DNA of 64,000 nucleotides from Eutreptiella sp. 'Long Island Sound 2002' (Eukaryota > Euglenozoa > Euglenophyceae > Eutreptiales > Eutreptiaceae). Below, one piece after another: positions 1 to 13,700 of this stretch. The stretch's first letter is position 1. The number at the start of each line of letters is the position of its first letter. The position numbers and the translations under genes were made by a program. The notes under the pieces are model-generated. The model was not told where the DNA came from and searched no databases. It saw only the letters and a program-made list of their open reading frames with translations. The stretch spans positions 16,175,612 through 16,239,611 of the forward strand of contig OZ038392.1 of assembly GCA_964036045.1 (NCBI GenBank), written 5' to 3'.

Positions 1-3000
1 TAGAAACCCGTTACAAACCCGTTACAAGCCCAGGAACCCCGTTACAAACCTGTTACAAGCCCCTGAAACCCGCTACAAACCTGTTACAAGCCCTAGAACC
101 CGTTACAAACCTGGTACAAGCCCCAGAACCCCGTTACAAACCTGATACAACCCCTAGAAAGTTGTTACAAACCTGTTACAAGGCCCAGAACCCCGTTACA
201 AACCTGATACAAGCCCGAGTAACCCGTTACAAACCCGTTACAAGCCACACAAACCCGTTACAAACCCGTTACAAGCCCTACAAAACCGTTACAAACCTGA
301 TACAAGCCCTAGAAACCCGTTACAAACCTGTTACAAGCCCCAGAACCCCATTACAAACCTGATACAAGCCCCAGTAACCCGTTACAAACCTGTTACAAGC
401 TCCAGAACCCCGTTACAAACCTGATACAAGCCTGAGAAACCCGTTACAAACCCGTTACAAACCCGTTACAAGCCCCAGAAACCCGTTACAAACCCGTTAC
501 CAGCCCCAAAAACCCGTTACAAACCCATTACAAGCCCCAGAAACCCATTACAAACGTGTTACAAGCCCCAGAAACCCATAACAAACCCGTTACAAGCCCT
601 AGAATCCCGTTACAAGTCTGATACAAGCCCCAGAAACCCGTTACAAACCCGTTACAACCCGTTACAAGCCCCAGAAACCCGTTACAAACCCGTTACAACC
701 CCCAAAAACCCGTTACAAACCCGTTACAAGCCCCAGAAACCCGTTACAAACCTGTTACAAGCCCCATAACCCCGTTACAAACCTGATACAAGCCCGAGAA
801 ACCCGTTACAAACCCGTTACAAACCCGTTACAGGCCTTAGAAACCCGTTACAAACCTGTTACAAACCCGTTACAAGCCCCAGAAACCCGTTACAAACCTG
901 TTGCAAGCCCCAGAAACCCGTTACAAACCTGTTACAAGCCCTAGAAACCCGTTACAAACCCGTTACAAACCCGTTACAAGCCCCAGAAACCCGTGACAAA
1001 GCTGTTACAAGCCCCAGAAACCCGTTACAAACCTGCTACAAGCCCTAGAAACCCGTTACAAACCTGATACAAGCCCCAGAAACCCGTTACAAACCCGTTA
1101 CAACCCCCAAAAACCCATTACAAACCTGTTACAAGCCCCAGAAACCCGTTACAAACCTGTTACAAGCCCCAGAACCCCGTTACAAACCTGATACAAGCCC
1201 GAGTAACCCGTTACAAACCTGTTACAAGCCCCAGAACCCCGTTACAAACCTGATACAAGCCCGAGAAACCCGTTACAAACCCGTTACAGGCCCTAGAAAC
1301 CCGTTACAAACCCGTTACAGGCCCTAGAAACCCGTTACAAACCTGTTACAAGCCCCAGAAACCCGTTACAAACCTGTTACAAACCCCAGAAACCCATTAC
1401 AAACCGGTTACAAGCCCCAGAAACCCGTTACAAACCTGTTACAAGCCCCAGAAACCCGTTACAAACCTGTTACAAGCCCCAGAAACCCGTTACAGACATG
1501 TTAAAAGCCCTAGAAACCCGTTACAAACCCGTTACAAGCCCAGGAACCCCGTTACAAACCTGTTACAACCCCCTGAAACCCGCTACAAACCTGTTACAAG
1601 CCCTAGAACCCGTTACAAACCTGGTACAAGCCCCAGAACCCCGTTACAAACCTGATACAACCCCTAGAAAGTTGTTACAAACCTGTTACAAGGCCCAGAA
1701 CCCCGTTACAAACCTGATACAAGCCCGAGTAACCCGTTACAAACCCGTTACAAGCCACACAAACCCGTTACAAACCCGTTACAAGCCCTACAAAACCGTT
1801 ACAAACCTGATACAAGCCCTAGAAACCCGTTACAAACCTGTTACAAGCCCCAGAACCCCATTACAAACCTGATACAAGCCCCAGTAACCCGTTACAAACC
1901 TGTTACAAGCTCCAGAACCCCGTTACAAACCTGATACAAGCCTGAGAAACCCGTTACAAACCCGTTACAAACCCGTTACAAGCCCCAGAAACCCGTTACA
2001 AACCCGTTACCAGCCCCAAAAACCCGTTACAAACCCATTACAAGCCCCAGAAACCCATAACAAACCCGTTACAAGCCCTAGAATCCCGTTACAAATCTGA
2101 TACAAGCCCCAGAAACCCGTTACAAACCTGTTACAAGCCTCAGAAACCCGTTACAAACCTGTTACAAGCCCTAGAAACCCGTTACAAACCCGTTACAAGC
2201 CCCAGAACCCCGTTACAAACCTGCTACAAGCCCCAGAAACCCGTTACAAACCCGTTACAAGCCCCAGAAACCCGTTACAAACCCGTTACAAGCCCTAGAA
2301 ACCCGTTACAAACCTGATACAAGCCCCAGAAACCCGTTACAAACCCGTTACAACCCGTTACAAGCCCCAGAAACCCGTTACAAACCCGTTACAAGCCCCA
2401 AAAACCCGTTACAAACCTGATACAAGCCCCAGAAACCCGTTACAAACCTGTTACAAGCCCCAGAACCCCGTTACAAACCTGATACAAGCCCGAGTAACCC
2501 GTTACAAACCTGTTACAAGCCCCAGAACCCCGTTACAAACCTGATACAAGCCCGAGAAACCCATTACAAACGTGTTACAAGCCCCAGAAACCCATAACAA
2601 ACCCGTTACAAGCCCTAGAATCCCGTTACAAATCTGATACAAGCCCCAGAAACCCGTTACAAACCTGTTACAAGCCTCAGAAACCCGTTACAAACCTGTT
2701 ACAAGCCCTAGAAACCCGTTACAAACCCGTTACAAGCCCCAGAACCCCGTTACAAACCTGCTACAAGCCCCAGAAACCCGTTACAAACCCGTTACAAGCC
2801 CCAGAAACCCGTTACAAACCCGTTACAAGCCCTAGAAACCCGTTACAAACCTGATACAAGCCCCAGAAACCCGTTACAAACCCGTTACAACCCGTTACAA
2901 GCCCCAGAAACCCGTTACAAACCCGTTACAAGCCCCAAAAACCCGTTACAAACCTGATACAAGCCCCAGAAACCCGTTACAAACCTGTTACAAGCCCCAG

Positions 3001-6000
3001 AACCCCGTTACAAACCTGATACAAGCCCGAGTAACCCGTTACAAACCTGTTACAAGCCCCAGAACCCCGTTACAAACCTGATACAAGCCCGAGAAACCCG
3101 TTACAAACCCGTTACAGGCCCTAGAAACCCGTTACAAACCCGTTACAGGCCCTAGAAACCCGTTACAAACCCGTTACAAGCCCCAGAAACCCGTTACAAA
3201 CCTGTTACAAGCCCCAGAAACCCGTTACAAACCTGTTACAAGCCCCAGAAACCCGTTACAGACATGTTAAAAGCCCTAGAAACCCGTTACAAACCCGTTA
3301 CAAGCCCCGGAACCCCGTTACAAACCTGTTACAAGCCCCTGAAACCCGTTACAAACCTGTTACAAGCCCCAAAAACCCATTACAAACCTGTTACAAGCCC
3401 CAGAACCCCGTTACAAACCTGATACAAGCCCGAGTAACCCGTTACAAACCTGTTACAAGCCCCATAACCCCGTTACAAACCCGTTACAAGCCCCAAAAAC
3501 CCGTTACAAACCTGTTACAAGCCCCAGAAACCCGTTACAAACCTGTTACAAGCCCCAGAACCCCGTTACAAACCCGTTACAGGCCCTAGAAACCCGTTAC
3601 AAACCCGTTACAGGCCCTAGAAACCCGTTACAAACCTGTTACAAGCCCCAGAAACCCGTTACAAACCTGTTACAAACCCCGGAAACCCATTACAAACCCG
3701 TTACAAGCCCCAAAAACCCGTTACAAACCTGTTACAAGCCCCAGAAACCCGTTACAAACCTGTTACAAGCCCCAGAAACCCGTTACAAACATGTTAAAAG
3801 CCCTAGAAACCCGTTACACACCCGTTACAAGCCCCGCAACCCCGTTACAAACCTGTTACAAGCCCCTGAAACCCGCTACAAACCTGTTACAAGCCCTAGA
3901 ACCCGTTACAAACCTGATACAAGCCCCAGAAACCCGTTACAAACCCGTTACAACCCGTTACAAGCCCCAGAAACCCGTTACAAACCCGTTACAACCCCCA
4001 AAAACCCGTTACAAACCCGTTACAAGCCCCAGAAACCCGTTACAAACCTGTTACAAGCCCCAAAAACCCATTACAAACCTGTTACAAGCCCCAGAACCCC
4101 GTTACAAACCTGATACAAGCCCGAGTAACCCGTTACAAACCTGTTACAAGCCCCATAACCCCGTTACAAACCTGATACAAGCCCGAGAAACCCGTTACAA
4201 ACCCGTTACAAACCCGTTACAGGCCTTAGAAACCCGTTACAAACCCGTTACAAGCCTCAGAAACCCGTTACAAACCTGTTGCAAGCCCCAGAAACCCGTT
4301 ACAAACCTGTTACAAGCCCTAGAAACCCGTTACAAACCCGTTACAAACCCGTTACAAGCCCTAGAAACCCGTTACAAACCTGTTACAAACCCGTTACAAG
4401 CCCCAGAACCCCGTGACACACCTGTTACAAGCCCCAGAAACCCGTTACAAACCTGATACAAGCCCCAGAAACCCGTTACAAACCTGATACAAGCCCCAGA
4501 AACCCGTTACAAACCCGTTACAACCCGTTACAAGCCCCAGAAACCCGTTACAAACCCGTTACAAGCCCCAAAAACCCGTTACAAACCTGTTACAAGCCCC
4601 AGAAACCCGTTACAAACCTGTTACAAGCCCCAGAACCCCGTTACAAACCTGATACAAGCCCGAGTAACCCGTTACAAACCTGTTACAAGCCCCAGAACCC
4701 CGTTACAAACCTGATACAAGCCCGAGTAACCCGTTACAAACCTGTTACAAGCCCCAGAACCCCGTTACAAACCTGATACAAGCCCGAGAAACCCGTTACA
4801 AACCCGTTACAAACCCGTTACAGGCCTTAGAAACCCGTTACAAACCTGTTACAAACCCGTTACAAGCCCCAGAAACCCGTTACAAACCTGTTGCAAGCCC
4901 CAGAAACACGTTACAAACCTGTTACAAGCACTAGAAACCCGTTACAAACCCGTTACAAACCCGTTACAAGCCCTAGAAACCCGTTACAAACCTGTTACAA
5001 ACCCGTTACAAGCCCCAGAAACCCGTGACAAACCCCTACAAGCCCCAGAAACCCGTTACAAACCTGCTACAAGCCCTAGAAACCCGTTACAAACCTGATA
5101 CAAGCCCCAGAAACCCGTTACAAACCCGTTACAACCCGTTACAAGCCCCAGAAACCCGTTACAAACCCGTTACAAGCCCCAAAAACCCGTTACAAACCTG
5201 TTACAAGCCCCAGAAACCCGTTACAAACCTGTTACAAGCCCCAGAACCCCGTTACAAACCTGATACAAGCCCGAGTAACCCGTTACAAACCTGTTACAAG
5301 CCCCAGAACCCCGTTACAAACCTGATACAAGCCCGAGAAACCCGTTACAAACCCGTTACAGGCCCTAGAAACCCGTTACAAACCCGTTACAGGCCCTAGA
5401 AACCCGTTACAAACCCGTTACAAGCCCCAGAAACCCGTTACAAACTTGTTACAAGCCCCAGAAACCCGTTACAAACCTGTTACAAGCCCCAGAAACCCGT
5501 TACAGACATGTTAAAAGCCCTAGAAACCCGTTACAAACCCGTTACAAGCCCAGGAACCCCGTTACAAACCTGTTACAAGCCCCTGAAACCCGCTACAAAC
5601 CTGTTACAAGCCCTAGAACCCGTTACAAACCTGATACAAGCCCCAGAAACCCGTTACAAACCCGTTACAACCCGTTACAAGCCCCAGAAACCCGTTACAA
5701 ACCCGTTACAACCCCCAAAAACCCGTTACAAACCCGTTACAAGCCCCAAAAACCCGTTACAAACCTGTTACAAGCCCCAAAAACCCATTACAAACCTGTT
5801 ACAAGCCCCAGAACCCCGTTACAAACCTGATACAAGCCCGAGTAGCCCGTTACAAACCTGTTACAAGCCCCATAACCCCGTTACAAACCTGATACAAGCC
5901 CGAGCAACCCGTTACAAACCCGTTACAAACCCGTTACAGGCCTTAGAAACCCGTTACAAACCTGTTACAAACCCGTTACAAGCCCCAGAAACCCGTTACA

Positions 6001-6211
6001 AACCTGTTGCAAGCCCCAGAAACCCGTTACAAACCTGTTACAAGCCCTAGAAACCCGTTACAAAACCGTTACAAACCCGTTACAAGCCCTAGAAACCCGT
6101 TACAAACCTGTTACAAACCCGTTACAAGCCCCAGAAACCCGTGACAAACCTGTTACAAGCCCCAGAAACCCGTTACAAACCTGCTACAAGCCCTAGAAAC
6201 CCGTTACAAAC
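1..6211 (+). repeat. Satellite segment 1, with 1,510-bp and 537-bp higher-order repeats
   Basis: Bases 1 to about 550 recur at 1,511 to about 2,060 with almost no change, giving a higher-order period of 1,510 bp. The block beginning at 2,051 (with the rare variant AAACCCATAACAAAC) recurs at 2,588, a 537-bp tandem duplication. A marker variant ACATGTTAAAAGCCCTAG appears near 1,497, 3,261, 3,788 and 5,506 here, and again near 7,348, 8,077 and 9,349 in the next segment. Its spacings are unequal, so the higher-order structure is mosaic. The segment ends at the first ~730-bp insert. Confidence 0.85.
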
Positions 6212-6940
6212 TTGACATGGGACCGGTCGCAGTCGTACCACACCAGGTCATGGGCGGTGAAATATCTCGACCAGTGCCTTTGTCCCACTGCCGCAGACCC
6301 ATGGGCACAGCAGGTACCTTCGGCAATGCAGTATCTAGCCCAGCCTTGGTTTCTGCATCAACGTGCCGTCCTCGGGGCCTCACTGATGGATTCATACCGC
6401 GACGTGCTAGATGATCTGGTGCGGCAATCATGGCACTGGCACTCCCTTTTGCGACGTGCTAGAGTGTGGACCACCTCCGCAGACCAACACTACCAGCGGC
6501 ATAACCGAAGGATTCAGCTCTTTTCGATGATGAGCCAATTGTGGGCATCTGAGCGCGCCGCCCACCGGGTGGAATCACCTTTGCCTAAACGTCAATGCCA
6601 CAAAAGGCCCGGCTTCCTGGGCCAACGCCCGCCACTGGACATGGCCCGTGCAAAGCGACGAAAGCTTGTCACTCTTGAGGACCTGTGGGGAATGGCACAC
6701 CGTGATCCAGCATGTCTTCATCCCCTTAAATCTTACGCATTATAGGCTTGCCATATGGCGTGGCGGGTTTGCCTACCGCATCAGAGAGCCCTCTGGTATA
6801 CGCATGTGAACTCTGGGTCTTTGCCCTGTGCCCCGCGTTGCGGGGATCCACTGTATCATATGCTGGAGTCGCCCACTTTCCCAAGCACAGTCTTGAGTAC
6901 TCTTTGAACTTCTGGAGTCCGTCAAAAAAAAAAGAAAGAA
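6212..6940 (+). mobile_element. ~730-bp poly(A)-tailed insert, copy 1
   Basis: Non-satellite DNA starts abruptly after GTTACAAAC and ends in an A-rich tail before satellite resumes. A 177-codon frame begins with TTG at 6,212 and ends with TAG at 6,743-6,745. The same frame reopens at once and runs 55 more codons (ATG at 6,755) to a TGA near 6,906. The downstream part contains C-A-P-R-C-G-D-P-L-Y-H-M-L, which resembles the cysteine/histidine motif at the C-terminus of LINE reverse transcriptases. With the A-rich tail, this suggests a 5'-truncated LINE 3' end. No RT or endonuclease motif is present. The 177-residue part I do not recognise. Confidence 0.6.
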
Positions 6941-9900
6941 ACCTGTTACAAACCTGTTACAAGCCCCAGAAACCCGTTACAAACCTGATACAAGCCAGAG
7001 TAACCCGTTACAAACCCGTTACAAGCCACACAAACCCGTTACAAACCCGTTACAAGCCCTACAAAACCGTTACAAACCTGATACAAGCCCTAGAAACCCG
7101 TTACAAACCTGATACAAGCCCGAGAAACCCGTTACAAACCCGTTACAGGCCCCAGAAACCCGTTACAAACCCGTTACAGGCCCTAGAAACCCGTTACAAA
7201 CCTGTTACAAGCCCCAGAAACCCGTTACAAACCTGTTACAAACCCCAGAAACCCGTTACAAACCCGTTACAAGCCCCAGAAACCCGTTACAAACCTGTTA
7301 CAAGCCCCAGAAACCCGTTACAAACCTGTTACAAGCCCCAGAAACCCGTTACAAACATGTTAAAAGCCCTAGAAACCTGTTTCAAACCCGTTACAAGCCC
7401 CGCAACCCCGTTACAAACCTGTTACAAGCCCCTGAAACCCGCTACAAACCTGTTACAAGCCCTAGAACCCGTTACAAACCTGATACAAGCCCCAGAAACC
7501 CGTTACAAACCCGTTACAACCCGTTACAAGCCCCAGAAACCCGTTACAAACCCGTTACAACCCCCAAAAACCCGTTACAAACCCGTTACAACCCCCAAAA
7601 ACCCGTTACAAACCCGTTACAAGCCCCAAAAACCCATTACAAACCTGTTACAAGCCCCAGAAACCCGTTACAAACCTGTTACAAGCCCCAGAAACCCGTT
7701 ACAAACCTGATACAAGCCAGAGTAACCCGTTACAAACCCGTTACAAGCCACACAAACCCGTTACAAACCCGTTACAAGCCCTACAAAACCGTTACAAACC
7801 TGATACAAGCCCTAGAAACCCGTTACAAACCTGATACAAGCCCGAGAAACCCGTTACAAACCCGTTACAGGCCCTAGAAACCCGTTACAAACCCGTTACA
7901 GGCCCTAGAAACCCGTTACAAACCTGTTACAAGCCCCAGAAACCCGTTACAAACCTGTTACAAACCCCAGAAACCCATTACAAACCCGTTACAAGCCCCA
8001 GAAACCCGTTACAAACCTGTTACAAGCCCCAGAAACCCGTTACAAACCTGTTACAAGCCCCAGAAACCCGTTACAAACATGTTAAAAGCCCTAGAAACCC
8101 GTTTCAAACCCGTTACAAGCCCCGCAACCCCGTTACAAACCTGTTACAAGCCCCTGAAACCCGCTACAAACCTGTTACAAGCCCTAGAACCCGTTACAAA
8201 CCTGATACAAGCCCCAGAAACCCGTTACAAACCCGTTACAACCCGTTACAAGCCCCAGAAACCCGTTACAAACCCGTTACAACCCCCAAAAACCCGTTAC
8301 AAACCCGTTACAAGCCCCAAAAACCCGTTACAAACCTGTTACAAGCCCCGAAAACCCATTACAAACCTGTTACAAGCCCCAGAACCCCGTTACAAACCTG
8401 ATACAAGCCCGAGTAACCCGTTACAAACCTGTTACAAGCCCCATAACCCCGTTACAAACCTGATACAAGCCCGAGAAACCCGTTACAAACCCGTTACAAA
8501 CCCGTTACAGGCCTTAGAAACCCGTTACAAACCTGTTACAAACCCGTTACAAGCCCCAGAAACCCGTTACAAACCTGTTGCAAGCCCCAGAAACCCGTTA
8601 CAAACCTGTTACAAGCCCTAGAAACCCGTTACAAACCCGTTACAAACCCGTTACAAGCCCTAGAAACCCGTTACAAACCTGTTACAAACCCGTTACAAGC
8701 CCCGGAAACCCGTGACAAACCTGTTACAAGCCCCAGAAACCCGTTACAAACCTGCTACAAGCCCTAGAAACCCGTTACAAACCTGATACAAGCCCCAGAA
8801 ACCCGTTACAAACCCGTTACAACCCGTTACAAGCCCCAAAAACCCGTTACAAACCCGTTACAAGCCCCAGAAACCCCTTATAAACCTGTTACAAGCCCCA
8901 GAAACCCATTACAAACCCGTTACAAGCCCCGGAAACCCGTGACAAACCTGTTACAAGCCCCAAAAACCCGTTACAAACCTGTTACAAGCCCCAGAAACCC
9001 GTTACAAACCTGTTACAAGCCCCAGAACCCCGTTACAAACCTGATTCAAGCCCGAGTAACCCGTTACAAACCTGTTACAAGCCCCAGAACCCCGTTACAA
9101 ACCTGATACAAGCCCGAGAAACCCGTTACAAACCCGTTACAGGCCCTAGAAACCCGTTACAAACCCGTTACAGGCCCTAGAAACCCGTTACAAACCTGTT
9201 ACAAGCCCCGGAAACCCGTTACAAACCTGTTACAACCCCCAGAAACCCATTACAAACCCGTTACAAGCCCCAGAAACCCGTTACAAACTTGTTACAAGCC
9301 CCAGAAACCCGTTACAAACCTGTTACAAGCCCCAGAAACCCGTTACAGACATGTTAAAAGCCCTAGAAACCCGTTACAAACACGTTACAAGCCCAGGAAC
9401 CCCGTTACAAACCTGTTACAAGCCCCTGAAACCCGCTACAAACCTGTTACAAGCCCTAGAACCCGTTACAAACCTGATACAAGCCCCAGAAACCCGTTAC
9501 AAACCCGTTACAACCCGTTACAAGCCCCAGAAACCCGTTACAAACCCGTTACAACCCCCAAAAACCCGTTACAAACCCGTTACAAGCCCCAGAAACCCGT
9601 TACAAACCTGTTACAAGCCCCAGAACCCCGTTACAAACCTGATACAAGCCCGAGTAACCCGTTACAAACCTGTTACAAGCCCCAGAACCCCGTTACAAAC
9701 CTGATACAAGCCCGAGAACCCCGTTACAAACCCGTTACAAACCCGTTACAGGCCTTAGAAACCCGTTACAAACCTGTTACAAACCCGTTACAAGCCCCAG
9801 AAACCCGTTACAAACCTGTTGCAAGCCCCAGAATCCCGTTACAAACCTGTTACAAGCCCTAGAAACCCGTTACAAACCCGTTACAAACCCGTTACAAGCC

Positions 9901-10023
9901 CTAGAAACCCGTTACAAACCTGTTACAAACCCGTTACAAGCCCCAGAAACCCGTGACAAACCTGTTACAAGCCCCAGAAACCCGTTACAAACCTGCTACA
10001 AGCCCTAGAAACCCGTTACAAAC
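6941..10023 (+). repeat. Satellite segment 2, between inserts 1 and 2
   Basis: Ordinary 31-bp satellite units. The first ~100 bp after the insert contain the variants GCCAGAGTAACCC and GCCACACAAACCC, which also follow inserts 2 and 3, showing that insert and flank moved together. Two copies of a block of about 730 bp, ending in the ACATGTTAAAAG marker, lie at about 6,970-7,350 and 7,690-8,080. Confidence 0.8.
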
Positions 10024-10753
10024 TTGACATGGGACCGGTCGCAGTCGTACCACACCAGGTCATGGGCGGTGAAATATCTCGACCAGTGCCTTTGTCCCAC
10101 TGCCGCAGACCCATGGGCACAGCAGGTACCTTCGGCAATGCAGTATCTAGCCCAGCCTTGGTTTCTGCATCAACGTGCCGTCCTCGGGGCCTCACTGATG
10201 GATTCATACCGCGACGTGCTAGATGATCTGGTGCGGCAATCATGGCACTGGCACTCCCTTTTGCGACGTGCTAGAGTGTGGACCACCTCCGCAGACCAAC
10301 ACTACCAGCGGCATAACCGAAGGATTCAGCTCTTTTCGGTGATGAGCCAATTGTCGGCATCTGAGCGCGCCGCCCACCGGGTGGAATCACCTTTGCCTAA
10401 ACGTCAGTGCCACAAAAGGCCCGGCTTCCTGGGCCAACGCCCGCCACTGGACATGGCCCGTGCAAAGCGACGAAAGCTTGTCACTCTTGAGGAACTGTGG
10501 GGAATGGCACACCGTGATCCAGCATGTCTTCATCCCCTTAAATCTTACGCATTATAGGCTTGCCATATGGCGTGGCGGGTTTGCCTACCGCATCAGAGAG
10601 CCCTCTGGTATACGCATGTGAACTCTGGGTCTTTGCCCTGTGCCCCGCGTTGCGGGGATCCACTGTATCATATGCTGGAGTCGCCCACTTTCCCAAGCAC
10701 AGTCTTGAGTACTCTTTGAACTTCTGGAGTCAGTCAAAAAAAAAAGAAAGAAA
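10024..10753 (+). mobile_element. ~730-bp poly(A)-tailed insert, copy 2
   Basis: Same junctions, same open frame and same internal TAG as copy 1. Against copy 1 the first frame has about four base changes, three of which change an amino acid (Met to Val, Trp to Ser, Asp to Glu) and one of which is silent. Upstream and downstream satellite also match copy 1, so this is a duplicate of insert plus flank, not a fresh insertion. Confidence 0.62.
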
Positions 10754-13700
10754 CCTGTTACAAACCTGTTACAAGCCCCAGAAACCCGTTACAAACCTGA
10801 TACAAGCCAGAGTAACCCGTTACAAACCCGTTACAAGCCACACAAACCCGTTACAAACCCGTTACAAGGCCTACAAAACCGTTACAAACCTGATACAAGC
10901 CCTAGAAACCCGTTACAAACCTGTAACAAGCCCCAGAACCCCGTTACAAACCTGATACAAGCCCGAGTAACCCGTTACAAACCCGTTACAAGCCACACAA
11001 ACCCGTTACAAACCCGTTACAAGCCCTACAAAACCGTTACAAACCTGATACAAGCCCTAGAAACCCGTTACAAACCTGTTACAAGCCCCAGAACCCCGTT
11101 ACAAACCTGATACAAGCCCGAGAAACCCGTTACAAACCCGTTACAAACCCGTTACAAGCCCCAGAAACCTGTTCCAAACCTGTTACAAGCCCCAGAACCC
11201 CGTTACAAACCTGATACAAGCCCTAGAAACCCGTTACAAACCTGTTACAAACCTGTTACAAACCCCAGAAACCCGCTACAAACTTGTTACAAGCCCTAGA
11301 AGCCCGTTACAAACCTGATACAAGCCCCAGAAACCCGTTACAATTCCGTTACAAGCCACACAAACCCGTTACAAACCCGTTACAAGCCCTACAAACCCGT
11401 TACAAACCTGATACAAGCCCTAGAAACCCGTTACAAACCAGTTACAAGCCCCAGAACCCCGTTACAAACCTGATACAAGCCCCAGAAACCCGTTACAAAG
11501 CCGTTACAACCCGTTACAAGCCCTAGAAACCCGTTACCAACCCGTTACAAGCCCCAAAAACCCGTTACAAACCCGTTACAAGCCCCAGAAACCCCTTATA
11601 AACCTGTTACAAGCCCCAGAAACCCATTACAAACCCGTTACAAGCCCCAGAAACCCGTTACAAACCCCTTACAAGCCCTAGAAACCCGTTACAAACCTGA
11701 TACAAGCCCCGGAACCCCGTTACAAACCTGTTACAAGCCCCAGAACCCCGTTATAAACCTGATACAAGCCCGAGAAACCCGTTACAAACCCGTTACAAAC
11801 CCGTCACAGGCCCTAGAAACCCGTTACAAACCTGTTACAAACCCGTTACAAGCCCCAGAAACCCGTTACACACCTGTTACAAGCCCCAGAAACCCGTTAC
11901 AAACCTATTACAAGCCCTAGAAACCCGTTACAAACCTGTTACAAGCCCCAGAAACCCGTTACAAACCTGTTACAAGCCCCAGAAACCCGCTACAAACCTG
12001 ATACAAGACCCAGAAACCCGTTACAAACCCGTTACAAGCCCTAGAAACCCGTTACAAACCCGTTACAAGCCCCAGAAACCCGTTACAAACCTGATACAAG
12101 CCCCAGAACCCCATTACAAACCTGCTACAAGCCCGGGTAACCCGTTGCAAACCTGTTACAAGCCCCAGAAACCGATTACAAACCTGTTACAAACCCGTTA
12201 CAAGCCCCAGAAACCCGTTACAAACCTGTTACAAGCCCAAGAAACCCGTTACAAACCTGTTACAAGCCCCAGAAACCCGTTACAAACCTCTTACAAGCCC
12301 CAGAACCCCGTTACAAACCTGATACAGGCCCTAGAAACCCGTTACAAACCTGTTACAAACCCGTTACAAGCCCCAGAAACCCGTTACAATCCTGTTACAA
12401 GCCCAAGAAACCCGTTACAAACCTGATACAAGACCCAGAAACCCGTTACAAACCCGTTACAAGCCCCAGAAACCCGTTACAAACCCGTTACAAGCCCTAG
12501 AAACCCGGTACAAACCTGTTACAAGCACCAGAACCCCGTTACAAACCTGGTACAAGCCCTGGAAACCCGTTACAAACCCGTTACAAGCCCCAGAAACCCG
12601 TTGCAAACCCGTTACAAGCCCCAGAAACCCCTTACAAACCTGTTACAAGCCCCAAAAACCCCTTACAAACCCGTTACAAGCCCCAAAAACCCGTTACAGA
12701 CCCGTTACAAGCCCCGGAAACCCGTTACAAACCTGTGACAAGCCCCAGAAACCCGTTACAAACCTGATACAAGCGCCACAAACCCGTTACAAACCCATTA
12801 CAAGCCCCAGAAACCCGTTACAAACCTGATACAAGCCCCAGAAACCCGTTACAAACCTGTTACAAGCCCCAGAACCCCGTTACAAACATGATACAAGCCC
12901 GAGTAACCCGTTACAAACCTGTTACAAGCCCCAGAACCCCGTTACAAACCTGATACAAGCCCGAGAAACCCGTTACAAACCCGTTACAAACCCGTTACAG
13001 GCCTTAGAAACCCGTTACAAACCTGTTACAAACCCGTTACAAGCCCCAGAAACCCGTTACAAACCTGTTGCAAGCCCCAGAATCCCGTTACAAACCTGTT
13101 ACAAGCCCTAGAAACCCGTTACAAACCCGTTACAAACCCGTTACAAGCCCTAGAAACCCGTTACAAACCTGTTACAAACCCGTTACAAGCCCCAGAAACC
13201 CGTGACAAACCTGTTACAAGCCCCAGAAACCCGTTACAAACCTGCTACAAGCCCTAGAAACCCGTTACAAACTTGACATGGGACCGGTCGCAGTCGTACC
13301 ACACCAGGTCATGGGCGGTGAAATATCTCGACCAGTGCCTTTGTCCCACTGCCGCAGACCCATGGGCACAGCAGGTACCTTCGGCAATGCAGTATCTAGC
13401 CCAGCCTTGGTTTCTGCATCAACGTGCCGTCCTCGGGGCCTCACTGATGGATTCATACCGCGACGTGCTAGATGATCTGGTGCGGCAATCATGGCACTGG
13501 CACTCCCTTTTGCGACGTGCTAGAGTGTGGACCACCTCCGCAGACCAACACTACCAGCGGCATAACCGAAGGATTCAGCTCTTTTCGGTGATGAGCCAAT
13601 TGTCGGCATCTGAGCGCGCCGCCCACCGGGTGGAATCACCTTTGCCTAAACGTCAGTGCCACAAAAGGCCCGGCTTCCTGGGCCAACGCCCGCCACTGGA

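Noticed and set aside
6204-6431. 75-codon minus-strand ORF in each ~730-bp insert
   Set aside because: It is the antisense shadow of the forward frame, with no known motif; it persists only because the copies are near identical.
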